DNA from: Brachybacterium sacelli
GTDB lineage: Bacteria > Actinomycetota > Actinomycetes > Actinomycetales > Dermabacteraceae
Assembly: GCF_017876545.1 (NCBI RefSeq)
Contig: NZ_JAGIOD010000001.1
Coordinates: forward strand, 1,736,001 to 1,800,000
Direction: 5' to 3'
Length of the DNA: 64,000 nt
Shown: in pieces, positions 8,234 to 16,530 of the stretch
Layout: each line of letters starts with the position of its first letter
Numbering within the stretch: the first letter of the stretch is position 1
Notes under the pieces: generated by a model
Database searches by the model: none
Seen by the model: the letters and a program-made list of their open reading frames with translations, nothing else
What the model was told of the DNA's origin: nothing
Made by a program: the position numbers and the translations under genes

Positions 8234-9001
8234 TCAGTGCACCGAGAACCCGCCGTCGACAGCGATCGACTGCCCGGTGACGTACGCGGAGGCGGGGCTC
8301 GCGAGGAACACCGCGGCACCCGCGAAGTCCTCCGGCTCCCCGTTGCGACCGGAGAGCGTGCGCGCAGCGAGGGCTTCGACCCGCGCCGGATCCGCGCTGA
8401 GCCGACGGTTCAGCGCGGTCTGCACGAACCCCGGGACCAGCACGTTCGCGGTCACGCCCTGCGGTGACCAGGCCTCCGCCTGCGAACGGGCCAGCGCCTC
8501 CACCGCGGCCTTCGAGACCCCGTAGGCGCCGCTGTCGGCGAAGGGCCGATGTGCCTGCTGCGAACTGAGATGGATGAGCCGGCCGAAGCCGCGCTCCGCC
8601 ATCGCCGGCGCCAGGCGCTGGCCGAGCACGAACGGCGCCTCCAGATTCACCGCCATGGTGGCGTCCCAGGTGCCCTCGTCCAGCTCCGCCAGCGGCGGCC
8701 GCAGATTGATCCCCGCGCTGCTGACCAGGATGTCCACGTCCCCGGCGGAGTCGGCGAGGGCATGGGAACCGGCCCGGGTGGAGAGGTCGGCGCGGATCCC
8801 GTCGGCCGTGCCCCCACCGGCCCGGATCGTCCCGACCGTCGCGGCGATCGTCGCGTCGGTGCGGGCGGCGATCAGCACCCGCGCCCCGGCGCCTGCCAGG
8901 GCGATCGCGATCGCCCGGCCGATCCCGGAGCTGCCCCCGGTGACCAGCGCGGTACGCCCGTCCAGGCCGAACAGCGACTCGAGAGAGGGTGCGGAGCTCA
9001 T
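8234..9001 (-). CDS. Short-chain dehydrogenase/reductase (classical SDR)
   Basis: A 255-residue classical SDR using NAD(P)H. TGGSSGIG (about residues 21-28) binds the cofactor, SSAGINLRPP is the NAG-type motif, and the catalytic Ser (LSSQQAH) with YGVSK gives the Ser-Tyr-Lys triad. VTGQSIAVDGGFSVH is the usual C-terminal end. It is convergent with the aldolase gene (23 bases apart) and divergent from the cstA-type gene. The substrate is probably a sugar or polyol alcohol; it could be gluconate 5-dehydrogenase-like, but this is not certain. Confidence 0.85.
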   Translation of the reverse strand: MSSAPSLESLFGLDGRTALVTGGSSGIGRAIAIALAGAGARVLIAARTDATIAATVGTIRAGGGTADGIRADLSTRAGSHALADSAGDVDILVSSAGINLRPPLAELDEGTWDATMAVNLEAPFVLGQRLAPAMAERGFGRLIHLSSQQAHRPFADSGAYGVSKAAVEALARSQAEAWSPQGVTANVLVPGFVQTALNRRLSADPARVEALAARTLSGRNGEPEDFAGAAVFLASPASAYVTGQSIAVDGGFSVH

Positions 9002-9096
9002 CGCCCGAGGGTACCCAGCCGATGACGTGTCCGGCCGCCCGTCCGCGCGGCCCGGGCAGCGGCCACACGGCGGCCGGGAGTCGGTTACGGTGACTG

Positions 9097-9110
9097 CATC
9101 GCGCGCGATG
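9097..9110. promoter_or_regulatory. 14-bp perfect palindrome between divergent SDR and cstA-type genes
   Basis: CATCGCG followed directly by its reverse complement CGCGATG at 9097-9110, about midway in the 199-base divergent gap. It could be an operator serving one or both promoters. No matching copy was noticed elsewhere in the window, so its role is uncertain. Confidence 0.3.
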
Positions 9111-9200
9111 GTGACGCGACCGGTGCCGAGGACCGAGGGCGGTCGGCGGCCAGATCGTGGACTCGCCGTGGACCGTTCCCCACCCACGACAGGAAAGCCC

Positions 9201-10913
9201 GTGAACTCCCTGATCCTCGCAGTGGTCGGCGTCGGCATGATGATGGCCGGCTATCTGCTGTACTCCCGCTTCCTCGCCCGTCGCGTCTACACGCTCGACG
9301 CGACCTTCCGCACGCCGTCCCATGAGCTCGAGGACGGCGTCGACTACGTCCCCACCAACAAGTTCATCCTCTGGGGGCACCACTTCACCTCGGTCGCCGG
9401 CGCCGCCCCCATCGTCGGCCCCGCGGTCGCGGTGATCTGGGGCTGGCTGCCCGCCTTCCTCTGGGTCACGCTCGGCACCGTCTTCTTCGCGGGCATGCAC
9501 GATCTCGGTGCCCTGTGGGCGTCCGTGCGCAACCGCGGCCAGTCCATCGGCAGCCTCTCCGCCCGCTACATCGGTGCCCGCGGCAGCAGGCTGTTCCTGG
9601 TGGTCATCTTCCTGCTGCTGCTCATGGTCAACGCCGCCTTCGCCGTGGTCATCGCCGGCCTGCTGGTCTCCACCCCGACGGCCGTGATCCCCACCTGGGG
9701 CGCGCTCGTGGTCGCCGTGCTCATCGGCCAGGCGATCTACCGCTTCAAGTGGAACCTGCCTCTGGTCTCGGCCGTCGGCGTGGCCGCCCTCTACTCGCTG
9801 ATCCTGCTGGGCGACCGGGTCCCTGTGGTGCTGCCGGAGACTGTGCTGGGCCTGTCCCCGGAGGCGTTCTGGATCATCGTGCTGTTCGTCTACGCGGCGA
9901 TCGCCTCGGTGCTGCCGGTGTGGGTGCTGCTGCAGCCGCGCGACTACATCAATGGTCTGCAGCTGTTCATCGGTCTGGGCCTGCTGTACGGCGCGGTACT
10001 GATCTTCCGCCCCGAGGTCGTCGCCCCCTCGTTCAACACGAACGTGCCCGAGGGGACGCCCGGCATCATGCCGCTGCTGTTCGTGACCGTGGCCTGCGGC
10101 GCCGTCTCCGGCTTCCACGGGATCGTCTCCTCCGGCACCTCCGCCAAGCAGCTGGACAAGGAGACCGATGCCCGCTTCGTCGGCTACTTCGGCGCCGTCG
10201 GCGAGGGCCTGCTGGCGCTCGGTGCGATCATCGCCACCACCGCCGGGTTCCGCACCCTGGCCGACTGGGAGGAGGTGTACAGCGCGTTCAACGAAGGCGG
10301 TGTCGCGGCGTTCGTGACCGGCGGCGGGTCCATCCTCAACGCGGGCCTGGGCATCCCCACCTCGCTGTCGGCGACGATCCTGGCCACCATGGCGGTGCTG
10401 TTCGCGGCCACCACCATGGATACCGGCGTGCGGCTGCAGCGCTTCGTGGTCCAGGAGATCGGCGACGTGATCGGCGTGAAGCTCGGCACCGTCATCGCGA
10501 CCGTGATCGTGCTGGTGGTGTGCCTGGGACTGACCTTCAGCGCCGGGGCCGACGGGTCCGGCGGCATGATCATCTGGCCCCTGTTCGGCACCACCAACCA
10601 GATCCTGGCGGGCCTGACCCTGGCGATCCTCGCGGTGATGCTGGTGCGCAAGCGCCGCCCGGTGCTGCCGATCCTGATCCCGCTCGTGTTCGTGCTGTTC
10701 ATCAGCGTGTACGCCCTGATCATCCAGCTCGGCGGGTTCCTCGCCGAGGGCAACTGGCTGCTGCTGGTGCTCGACGTGATCATCCTGATCGCCGCGGTCT
10801 GGGTGATCGTCGAGTCCGCGGTCGCCCTGAACCGCGCCCGCACCGCAACGCCCGAGGCCGACGACGAGGACGAGCGCGACTCCGTGGTCACCGGTGGGGG
10901 CTCGCAGGAGTGA
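9201..10913 (+). CDS. cstA: CstA family transporter (pyruvate/peptide uptake)
   Basis: A 570-residue, strongly hydrophobic protein with about 15-16 membrane segments. VDYVPTNKFILWGHHFTSVAGAAPIVGP and GFHGIVSSGTSAKQLD are hallmark CstA motifs. Family members such as E. coli CstA and BtsT import peptides and/or pyruvate with protons. I place the start at GTG 9201, ten bases after AGGAAAG, because the first membrane helix begins at once (SLILAVVGVGMMMAG). The stop overlaps the GTG of the cory-CC-star gene, forming an operon. Confidence 0.88.
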   Translation: MNSLILAVVGVGMMMAGYLLYSRFLARRVYTLDATFRTPSHELEDGVDYVPTNKFILWGHHFTSVAGAAPIVGPAVAVIWGWLPAFLWVTLGTVFFAGMHDLGALWASVRNRGQSIGSLSARYIGARGSRLFLVVIFLLLLMVNAAFAVVIAGLLVSTPTAVIPTWGALVVAVLIGQAIYRFKWNLPLVSAVGVAALYSLILLGDRVPVVLPETVLGLSPEAFWIIVLFVYAAIASVLPVWVLLQPRDYINGLQLFIGLGLLYGAVLIFRPEVVAPSFNTNVPEGTPGIMPLLFVTVACGAVSGFHGIVSSGTSAKQLDKETDARFVGYFGAVGEGLLALGAIIATTAGFRTLADWEEVYSAFNEGGVAAFVTGGGSILNAGLGIPTSLSATILATMAVLFAATTMDTGVRLQRFVVQEIGDVIGVKLGTVIATVIVLVVCLGLTFSAGADGSGGMIIWPLFGTTNQILAGLTLAILAVMLVRKRRPVLPILIPLVFVLFISVYALIIQLGGFLAEGNWLLLVLDVIILIAAVWVIVESAVALNRARTATPEADDEDERDSVVTGGGSQE

Positions 10914-11257
10914 CCTCCGCCCCACAGCGCCGCCCCGCCGGCGGGTCCCCGGACGACCCCGCCGACGGGGCGGTTCCCCGCCGCCGCTCCCTGTCGACCC
11001 TGCGCGAACGCTGGCGGGCGTTCAGCGCAGGCCTGCACGAGTTCTACGTCGCCCCCTACCGGCGCACCTTCGCCCGGGCCCGCCGTGACGAGGACGACCT
11101 GTTCCGCCTGCTGGTCATGAGCGAGATGCTCGGGGTGCCCAACCCCGCCTCCTACTACACCGCCGAGCTGCTTCCGGTGCTCTACGACGGCTTCCACGAT
11201 TGGCACCGACGGATGGGCATGGAGCGCTCCCCGCTGGAGAACTACCGATGCTGCTGA
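10910..11257 (+). CDS. cory-CC-star family small protein
   Basis: A 115-residue protein ending in Arg-Cys-Cys-stop, the feature that gives this uncharacterised actinobacterial family its name. After a proline-rich start, residues about 30-105 hold the conserved core (FSAGLHEFYVAPYRR, DDLFRLLVMSEMLGVPNP, YYTAELLPVLYDGFHDWHRRMG). Its GTG overlaps the cstA stop by four bases, and its last ten bases contain the start of the ArsA-type gene. The fixed order with an ArsA/Get3-type ATPase suggests the two act together, perhaps with the terminal cysteines as a metal or thiol site; that is inference. Confidence 0.8.
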   Translation: MTSAPQRRPAGGSPDDPADGAVPRRRSLSTLRERWRAFSAGLHEFYVAPYRRTFARARRDEDDLFRLLVMSEMLGVPNPASYYTAELLPVLYDGFHDWHRRMGMERSPLENYRCC

Positions 11258-12240
11258 ACCTGGCCACCCGCCGCCGCGTGCTGTTCCTGGGTGGCAAGGG
11301 CGGGGTCGGCAAGACCACCGTCGCCTCCGCCCTCGCCCTCTCTGCCGCGCGCGAGGGCCGCCGCGCCCTCGTGGTCTCCACCGACCCCGCCCACAACCTC
11401 GGCCACCTGTGGGACCAGCGGGTCGGCGACCGGGTCACCCGCCTCGGCGACGGTGCGGACGGTCGCCTGTGCGGGATAGAGATCGATCCCGACGCCACCA
11501 CGGACCAGCACCTGCGGGACGTGGGACGCACGCTGCGCCGCCTCATGCCGGAGAACCTCGCCGGCGAGGTCGACAAGCACATGGAGCTGTCCCGACGCTC
11601 GCCGGGCACTCACGAGGCCGCCGTGCTCGAACGGATGACGGAGCTGGTCGAGACCGGCAGGGAGGAGTTCGACCTGGTCGTCTTCGACACCGCGCCCTCG
11701 GGGCACACCGCTCGGCTGATGGCTTTGCCCGAGCTGATGACCGCCTGGACCGACGGGCTGCTGGCACGCCGCGAGAAGTCCCAGAGGCTCGGCGCGGCGA
11801 TGCGCGGGCTCGAGGGGGACCGCGGACGGTCGGTGCTCGGCTCGAGCGCACCGCGCGACCCCGTGGAGGAGCGGGACGAGGAGATCCGCGCGATCCTGCT
11901 GCGCCGCCGCGACCGGCTGGCCGGGCTGCGGGAGGTGCTCACCGATGCCGAGGAGGCCTCCTTCGCGATCGTGCTCGCCGCCGAACGACTGCCCGTGCTG
12001 GAGAGCATCTCGCTGCACGAGGAGCTCACCCGCACCGGTGTCGACGTCGGTGCCCTGGTGGTCAACAAGCGCTCGCCGTCCGGCCGCGGCGACTTCCTGG
12101 CCCGGCGCCGCGCCGTCGAGGAGGAGCACCTTGCCACCCTCCGCGCGGCCCTGCCGGACGTACCGCTGCAGCAGATCCCGCTGGGGGAGGAGGACGTGGT
12201 CGGGCCCGCCGCGCTGGAGCGTTTCGCCCGTCAGTTGTGA
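11248..12240 (+). CDS. ArsA/Get3-type P-loop ATPase
   Basis: A 330-residue deviant Walker-A ATPase. GGKGGVGKTT lies at residues 15-24, the switch I region is VVSTDPAHNLGH and switch II is VFDTAPSGHTARLM, all of which match the ArsA/Get3 group. These proteins either energise arsenite efflux or chaperone membrane proteins. No arsR, arsB or arsD is nearby and the typical metal-site cysteines are not evident, so arsenic resistance is unlikely. With cstA and the cory-CC-star gene it forms one overlapping operon. A role in delivering or controlling a membrane protein is a reasonable guess. Confidence 0.85.
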   Translation: MLLNLATRRRVLFLGGKGGVGKTTVASALALSAAREGRRALVVSTDPAHNLGHLWDQRVGDRVTRLGDGADGRLCGIEIDPDATTDQHLRDVGRTLRRLMPENLAGEVDKHMELSRRSPGTHEAAVLERMTELVETGREEFDLVVFDTAPSGHTARLMALPELMTAWTDGLLARREKSQRLGAAMRGLEGDRGRSVLGSSAPRDPVEERDEEIRAILLRRRDRLAGLREVLTDAEEASFAIVLAAERLPVLESISLHEELTRTGVDVGALVVNKRSPSGRGDFLARRRAVEEEHLATLRAALPDVPLQQIPLGEEDVVGPAALERFARQL

Positions 12241-12796
12241 GGACGGGTGCACCCGTGCACCAGGACGGACGGTGGGCCGGTCAGGAGTGGCCCTCGCGGC
12301 GCCATGCCCACCGTTCTCGCGATGCGCTGGCGAAAGCCTGATCGTCGCTCGAGAAGTGCTTCGCAGAATGAGTGTTCGGGGTGAGAGATCCGCCCTTGGT
12401 GGCTGTTCTCCGGGTCGACGTCAAAAATGGTCTTCTCGGTAGGGCATTCGGTGGGAGGTCAGGTCATTCCGATCCAGCTCCCGCCCGTCGAGACGGGTCA
12501 GGATGAATGCGGCCGAGCGGAGGGGTGGGCCCGCAAGCCGGGGAGGGCCCTTCTGGCTGCGTGGGCCTGATCAGCGTGTTCTTCACCTCGGGTCGACCCG
12601 ACATCACGTTCTCCCGACCGGGCGTTCAGCTCGCCCGCCATCGGGCGTTCGGACCGGTCGCGCCCCAGGTGGTGGTGATGTATCGGGTTCGGCGGACCGG
12701 CCTCGGCCCGGGCTCTCGTTGACCGGCTGATCGGCCGGGTCGACACTTGCAACACCATCGAGCACCGATGAATCGCCTCTCGTGAGGAGAGCAGAT
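12241..12796. other. Long intergenic region upstream of the gas vesicle operon
   Basis: About 556 bases with no convincing gene: the short open frames in it have no family-like composition or ribosome binding sites. Such a long leader before a fully overlapping operon is a natural place for regulation. The only specific element I can propose is the weak promoter at 12719-12747. Several short GC-rich inverted repeats occur (for example GGGTGCACCC near 12245), but none is followed by a T-run. Confidence 0.5.
12719..12747 (+). promoter_or_regulatory. Tentative promoter of the gas vesicle operon
   Basis: TTGACC at 12719-12724 and GACACT at 12742-12747 are 17 bases apart, about 50 bases before the first gvp start. 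The -35 is good but the -10 matches poorly, so an alternative sigma factor or an activator may be needed. Confidence 0.3.
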
Positions 12797-13447
12797 ATGG
12801 ATGCGAAGTCGAAGGTCGCGCTAGGTGTTCTGGGCGGGTACGTCCTGGGCCGCGGCAAGAAGTCGAAACTTGTTCTGCCGCTTCTGGGATATGTCGTCCT
12901 GAAGCAGGGCGGAAAGCAGCTCAGCGCCGCGAAGTCCACTCTCATGGAGTCCGACGAGGCCAAGGGCTTCGTCGAGCAGCTCACCGGGGGACTCGGCGTG
13001 GCAGCGAAGGGTGCGGCCACTGCCGCCGCCGCCAAGGGCGTCCACAGCGTGAGCTCGAGTCTCAAGGAGCGCACCGCGCAATTGCAGGGCGGATCGGAAT
13101 CCGCCTCGCAGGACGACGAGACGAGCGATGCCGAGGACTCCGAGGAAGAGCCCGAAGATTCCGCGGACGAGAAGGACTCCGAGGAGGAGCCCGAGGATTC
13201 CGCGGGCGAGAAGGAGCCCGAGGAGTCGGAGGACTCCGAGGAGAAGCCTGAGAAGGCCGAGGGCTCCGCGAAGACGTCGACCCGGAAGTCGCCCGCGAAG
13301 TCCACCCGGAAGTCGTCCAGCAGGTCGACCAGCAGTTCCACGCGGAAATCGCCGTCGACGTCGAAGACGTCAGCATCCCACAAGAGCACCACCGGGAAGA
13401 AGTCCGCGAGCACGTCCAAGGACGAGGAGAGCGACTCGAATGGCTGA
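12797..13447 (+). CDS. GvpY/GvpT-like gas vesicle accessory protein
   Basis: A 216-residue protein beginning MDAKSKVALGVLGGYVLGRGKKSK, a glycine-rich hydrophobic N-terminus followed by a basic patch. This resembles the small protein (sometimes mislabelled DNA primase) found in Streptomyces-type gvp clusters. The middle has an alanine-rich helix (AAKGAATAAAAKGVHS). The last 120 residues are low-complexity: an acidic Asp/Glu/Ser block with two tandem 13-residue repeats, then a Ser/Thr/Lys-rich basic tail. It opens the operon and its stop overlaps the next start by eight bases. The exact function is unknown; which published gvp letter applies is uncertain. Confidence 0.6.
   Translation: MDAKSKVALGVLGGYVLGRGKKSKLVLPLLGYVVLKQGGKQLSAAKSTLMESDEAKGFVEQLTGGLGVAAKGAATAAAAKGVHSVSSSLKERTAQLQGGSESASQDDETSDAEDSEEEPEDSADEKDSEEEPEDSAGEKEPEESEDSEEKPEKAEGSAKTSTRKSPAKSTRKSSSRSTSSSTRKSPSTSKTSASHKSTTGKKSASTSKDEESDSNG
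13136..13213 (+). repeat. Two tandem 39-bp units inside the first gvp gene
   Basis: Units 13136-13174 and 13175-13213 differ at only three positions and encode DSEEEPEDSADEK and DSEEEPEDSAGEK. They lengthen the acidic segment of the protein in frame, so copy number could vary without breaking the gene. Confidence 0.85.
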
Positions 13448-14657
13448 GAAGACCACAGAGGACACCACGGACCAGCCCTGGTGGAAGGAAGCTCTCGCCG
13501 ATCTTCCGTTCGATGACCTGAAGTCGCAGGCGACCGACTACGCGAAGGCTCTGGCCGAGAAGGGCTCCTCCACCCTGACCGACAAGCTCAACGGCCTGTC
13601 GGACTCGCTGACGCCGGACGGCGACGGCGGTGCCTCCGGGGAGGGGCTGAAGAAGGGCGCCGAGAAGCTCGCCGAGGGCAAGAGCCCCGTCTCGGCGGGA
13701 GCGTCGGCGCTCGCGACCGGCGCCAAGGAGAAGCTGACCCCCGGATCCGGGGGATCCTCCAGCGGTTCCTCGGGAGGCTCCTCCGACGTCAAGAAGTTCT
13801 CGAACATCGTCGAGTCGATCGAGGTGGGCGTCCCCGTCAGGGTCGCCTACAACCAGTGGACCCAGTTCCAGGACTGGACCGGCTTCATGAAGAAGGTCGA
13901 GAACGCCGAGCAGTCCTCCGAGGAGAAGGTGGAGTTCAAGGGACAGGTCTTCCTCTCCCACCGCACCTGGGAATCCACCATCGTGCAGCAGGTCCCCGAC
14001 GAGCAGATCGTCTGGGAGTCGAAGGGCGAGAAGGGCCATCTCGACGGAGCGGTCACGTTCCACGAGATCGGACCGCGGCTCACCCGGATCCTCATCATCG
14101 TCAACTACTACCCGCAGGGCTTCGTCGAGAAGGTCGGGAACATGGGACGCCCGGTCGGCAAGCGCATCCGCGTGGAGTCCCGGCTCTTCGCCCGCTATGT
14201 CATGACCACGACGATCCTCGACGAGGACGCGGTCGAGGGCTGGCGCGGCGAGATCCGTGACAGCGAGGTCGTGCGCACGCACGAGGAGGCTCTCGAGGCC
14301 GAGCAGGAGGAAGCGGATCGCGGCGACCAGGAGGCCGGCGAACCGGAATCCGATCTGGATGCCGAGACCGAGCACGATCCGGACGCCTCGGAGGAGGACG
14401 CCGAGGGCCCTGCCGACACCGATACCGAGGACACCGCCGACACCGAGGAGGACGACACGGACGAGGGCGAGACCGAGGAGGACGCCTCCGCCGACGGAGA
14501 CGACTCCGACCCGGATTCCGGGACTGCGCAGGATCAGGAGACCTCGGAGAACGAGAAGGACGACTCCGAGGAAGCCGACGACTCCCATGGCCCTGACCAG
14601 GACGATGACTTCGAGTACGTCGACGACGAGTCAGAGACCACGAAAGGCACATCATGA
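13440..14657 (+). CDS. GvpZ-like SRPBCC-domain gas vesicle protein
   Basis: A 405-residue protein in three parts. Residues 1-115 are a linker with a Gly/Ser stretch. Residues about 120-265 form an SRPBCC (START-like, coenzyme Q-binding type) domain, seen in [18 protein letters not shown], the [11 protein letters not shown] strand and [13 protein letters not shown]. Residues about 280-405 are an extremely acidic tail rich in Asp, Glu and Ser. Streptomyces gvp clusters carry a comparable SRPBCC gene, GvpZ, of unknown function; lipid or hydrophobic-ligand binding during vesicle assembly is a guess. Its ATG lies inside the end of the preceding gene and its stop overlaps gvpA. Confidence 0.75.
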   Translation: MAEKTTEDTTDQPWWKEALADLPFDDLKSQATDYAKALAEKGSSTLTDKLNGLSDSLTPDGDGGASGEGLKKGAEKLAEGKSPVSAGASALATGAKEKLTPGSGGSSSGSSGGSSDVKKFSNIVESIEVGVPVRVAYNQWTQFQDWTGFMKKVENAEQSSEEKVEFKGQVFLSHRTWESTIVQQVPDEQIVWESKGEKGHLDGAVTFHEIGPRLTRILIIVNYYPQGFVEKVGNMGRPVGKRIRVESRLFARYVMTTTILDEDAVEGWRGEIRDSEVVRTHEEALEAEQEEADRGDQEAGEPESDLDAETEHDPDASEEDAEGPADTDTEDTADTEEDDTDEGETEEDASADGDDSDPDSGTAQDQETSENEKDDSEEADDSHGPDQDDDFEYVDDESETTKGTS

Positions 14658-15082
14658 CCAGCACCGCCGTGAATCAGCAACGCTCCCGGGGCGGGTACGT
14701 CGACCGTCCCTCCTCCAGCTCACTCGCCGACGTCGTGGAGATCATCCTCGACAAGGGCCTCGTCATCGATGCCTTCGTGCGGGTCTCCCTGGTCGGCATC
14801 GAGATCCTCACCGTCGATGCCCGCATCGTGATCGCCAGCGTCGACACCTATCTGCGGTTCGCCGAGGCCACCAACCGGCTCGATCTCGAGCAGAAGGGTG
14901 GCAAGGACATCACCGAGGTGATGGGGGCGACCCAGGAGCAGGGTGCCAAGGGCAAGGTCGGCGGCGCCCTCGAAGGCGCCAAGGATGCACTGACCTCGAA
15001 CGATGACGACTCCGAAGAAGACGACGAGAAGAGCTCGAAGAGCTCGAGGAGTTCGAAGAAGGCCGAGGCCTCGGCATCGTGA
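14654..15082 (+). CDS. gvpA: Gas vesicle structural protein GvpA
   Basis: The shell-forming gas vesicle protein. Residues about 20-80 carry the GvpA core: [38 protein letters not shown] and [12 protein letters not shown], i.e. helix-strand-strand-helix. At 142 residues it is about twice the length of classical GvpA. The additional C-terminus (from about residue 85) includes a glycine/alanine stretch and a Ser/Asp/Glu/Lys-rich tail. It starts in an ATGA overlap with the SRPBCC gene. It is the only GvpA-like protein here without an extra domain, so it is the best candidate for the bulk shell protein. Confidence 0.92.
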   Translation: MTSTAVNQQRSRGGYVDRPSSSSLADVVEIILDKGLVIDAFVRVSLVGIEILTVDARIVIASVDTYLRFAEATNRLDLEQKGGKDITEVMGATQEQGAKGKVGGALEGAKDALTSNDDDSEEDDEKSSKSSRSSKKAEASAS

Positions 15083-15858
15083 TGATGATGAGCGCGCTCC
15101 CCGCGCAGGACGGCTCCTCCGCCGAGCCCGGGCTCTACCTGTACGGAATCGTCCGTGCGGGGGCCCGGCTCCCGGAGGCCCTGGTGGGCGTCGTCGCGAC
15201 GACTCCGCACCTGCACGAGGACGACGGCGGCCTCGCGGCCGTCGTCTCCGACCTCCCCGACGACGCCGACTTCGGGACGCCTCAGGACCTTCTCGCGCAC
15301 TCCACCGTGCTGGACGAGATCGCCCGGACCACCACGGTGCTCCCCGCGCGATTCGGCACCGTGCTGCCCTCCGGGCAGGCGGTCCACGAGGAGGTCCTGG
15401 CCGATCCCGAGCGGCTCGCAGAGACCCTGAACTCCCTCGAGGGGGCCGTGCAGTACACCGTGCGCGTGCGATACGAGCAGGACGTCGTCCTGCCCGAGAT
15501 CCTCCGTGCGGATCCCCGCCTGGCCCTACTGCGGGAGGAGATCGCCGGCACGACCGAGGACGAGACCCGCACCCAGCGCATCGCACTGGGCGAGGCCGTC
15601 GTGGGCCACTACGAGGCCATGCGCGGTCCCGACGCCCAGGAGCTGCTCGATGCTCTCGAGCCGCTCGTGCGCGACGTCGCGACGCACGAGGGAGGCCAGG
15701 CGGACGACGTCGTGGATGTCGCGCTCCTCGTTCCCCGCGAAAACACCGAACGGTTCGAGGCGGCCGTCGAAGCGGCCGCGGAGCGCCATCATCCCCGGAT
15801 GAAGTACCGGCTCCTGGGACCCCAGGCGCCGTACGACTTCGTGGACGGCGGGCAGTGA
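15079..15858 (+). CDS. gvpF: Gas vesicle protein GvpF/GvpL family (first copy)
   Basis: A 259-residue GvpL/GvpF-family protein, needed for vesicle assembly and found on the gas-facing side in studied systems. [20 protein letters not shown] is the characteristic start, [17 protein letters not shown] the central motif and [19 protein letters not shown] the C-terminal domain; it ends in [13 protein letters not shown], as the family does. Several starts are possible (GTG 15079, ATG 15082, 15085, 15088), all overlapping or abutting the gvpA stop. Confidence 0.9.
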   Translation: MMMMSALPAQDGSSAEPGLYLYGIVRAGARLPEALVGVVATTPHLHEDDGGLAAVVSDLPDDADFGTPQDLLAHSTVLDEIARTTTVLPARFGTVLPSGQAVHEEVLADPERLAETLNSLEGAVQYTVRVRYEQDVVLPEILRADPRLALLREEIAGTTEDETRTQRIALGEAVVGHYEAMRGPDAQELLDALEPLVRDVATHEGGQADDVVDVALLVPRENTERFEAAVEAAAERHHPRMKYRLLGPQAPYDFVDGGQ

Positions 15859-16100
15859 TGGGCATCTTCAGCGGACTGATCACGCTCCCGCTCGCGCCCC
15901 TGCGCGGCACCGTCTGGGTGGCGGAGCAGGTGCGTGACGAGGCGGACAAGGAGCTCCACGACCCCGCGGTCATCCGGCGGCAGCTCGAACAGATCGCCGA
16001 GGCCCGCCGCGAGGGGACGATCGACGAGGCGGAGGCGGACACGGCCGAACGAGAGCTCGTGGCACGACTTATCCGAGCGGACCGGAACGAGGGAACCTGA
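15858..16100 (+). CDS. gvpG: Gas vesicle protein GvpG
   Basis: An 80-residue protein of normal GvpG size. GIFSGLITLPLAPLRGTVWVAEQV is an amphipathic/hydrophobic start shared by the family, followed by a charged helix (ELHDPAVIRRQLEQIAEARREG). GvpG is an accessory assembly protein. Its ATG shares one base with the gvpF stop. Confidence 0.9.
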   Translation: MGIFSGLITLPLAPLRGTVWVAEQVRDEADKELHDPAVIRRQLEQIAEARREGTIDEAEADTAERELVARLIRADRNEGT

Positions 16101-16101
16101 C

Positions 16102-16488
16102 ATGACAGACAGCACGCAGAAGCGCAAGCAGTCCGACGACGACTCACAGCTCGAGGACGAGCAGCCCTCGCAGGAGGAGCACGACTCCTCCGACGAGGAT
16201 CAACAGAATTCCGACGGACACGGGAAGCGGAAGGTCCTCACCGCCAAGGGCGCGATACGCCGATCCATCGACCAGCTCGAGGAGCTGCTCGGACGGACAC
16301 CGGAGAGTGTCATCGCGGTGGAGCGCGAGGACGACGGCTGGAAGGTCTCCCTGGAGCTCGTCGAGTCCCGGCGGATCCCGGACACCACCGACATCCTCGC
16401 CGAGTACACCGCGCAGATCGACGACCGCGGAGAGCTCACGGGCTACCGCCGCGAGTCCCGCTACACCCGAGGACGGGTCGACGGCTGA
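16102..16488 (+). CDS. gvpO: Gas vesicle protein GvpO
   Basis: A 128-residue GvpO-family protein. The first 45 residues are disordered and acidic; the rest holds the GvpO domain (AIRRSIDQLEELLGRTPESVIAV, then DDGWKVSLELVESRRIPDT and LAEYTAQIDDRGELTGYRR). GvpO is essential for vesicle formation in haloarchaea and is common in actinobacterial clusters. It begins one base after gvpG ends. A gap of 42 bases follows, the only real gap in the operon, with a GGAGCCCGCC ribosome site before the next ATG. Confidence 0.9.
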   Translation: MTDSTQKRKQSDDDSQLEDEQPSQEEHDSSDEDQQNSDGHGKRKVLTAKGAIRRSIDQLEELLGRTPESVIAVEREDDGWKVSLELVESRRIPDTTDILAEYTAQIDDRGELTGYRRESRYTRGRVDG

Positions 16489-16530
16489 TGCCCGCGACCG
16501 GTCCGAAGCCCACGGAAGGAGCCCGCCACG

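Noticed and set aside
8157..10925. Long reverse-strand frame opposite cstA
   Set aside because: The forward strand encodes a full-length CstA with membrane helices; the reverse product is His/Asp/Gly-rich noise.
11248..12240. Arsenic-resistance operon
   Set aside because: Although the ATPase is ArsA-like, there is no arsR, arsB, arsC or arsD nearby and no ArsA metal-site cysteines were seen.
12241..12260. Inverted repeat after the ArsA-type ATPase gene (GGGTGCACCC) as terminator
   Set aside because: Too short and without a T-run; could be chance in GC-rich DNA.
12503..12758. Short open frames on both strands in the leader before the gas vesicle operon
   Set aside because: No ribosome binding site, no family-like residues and frames overlap each other on both strands.
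13136..13213. CRISPR-like repeat
   Set aside because: The two units are directly tandem without spacers and encode in-frame protein repeats.
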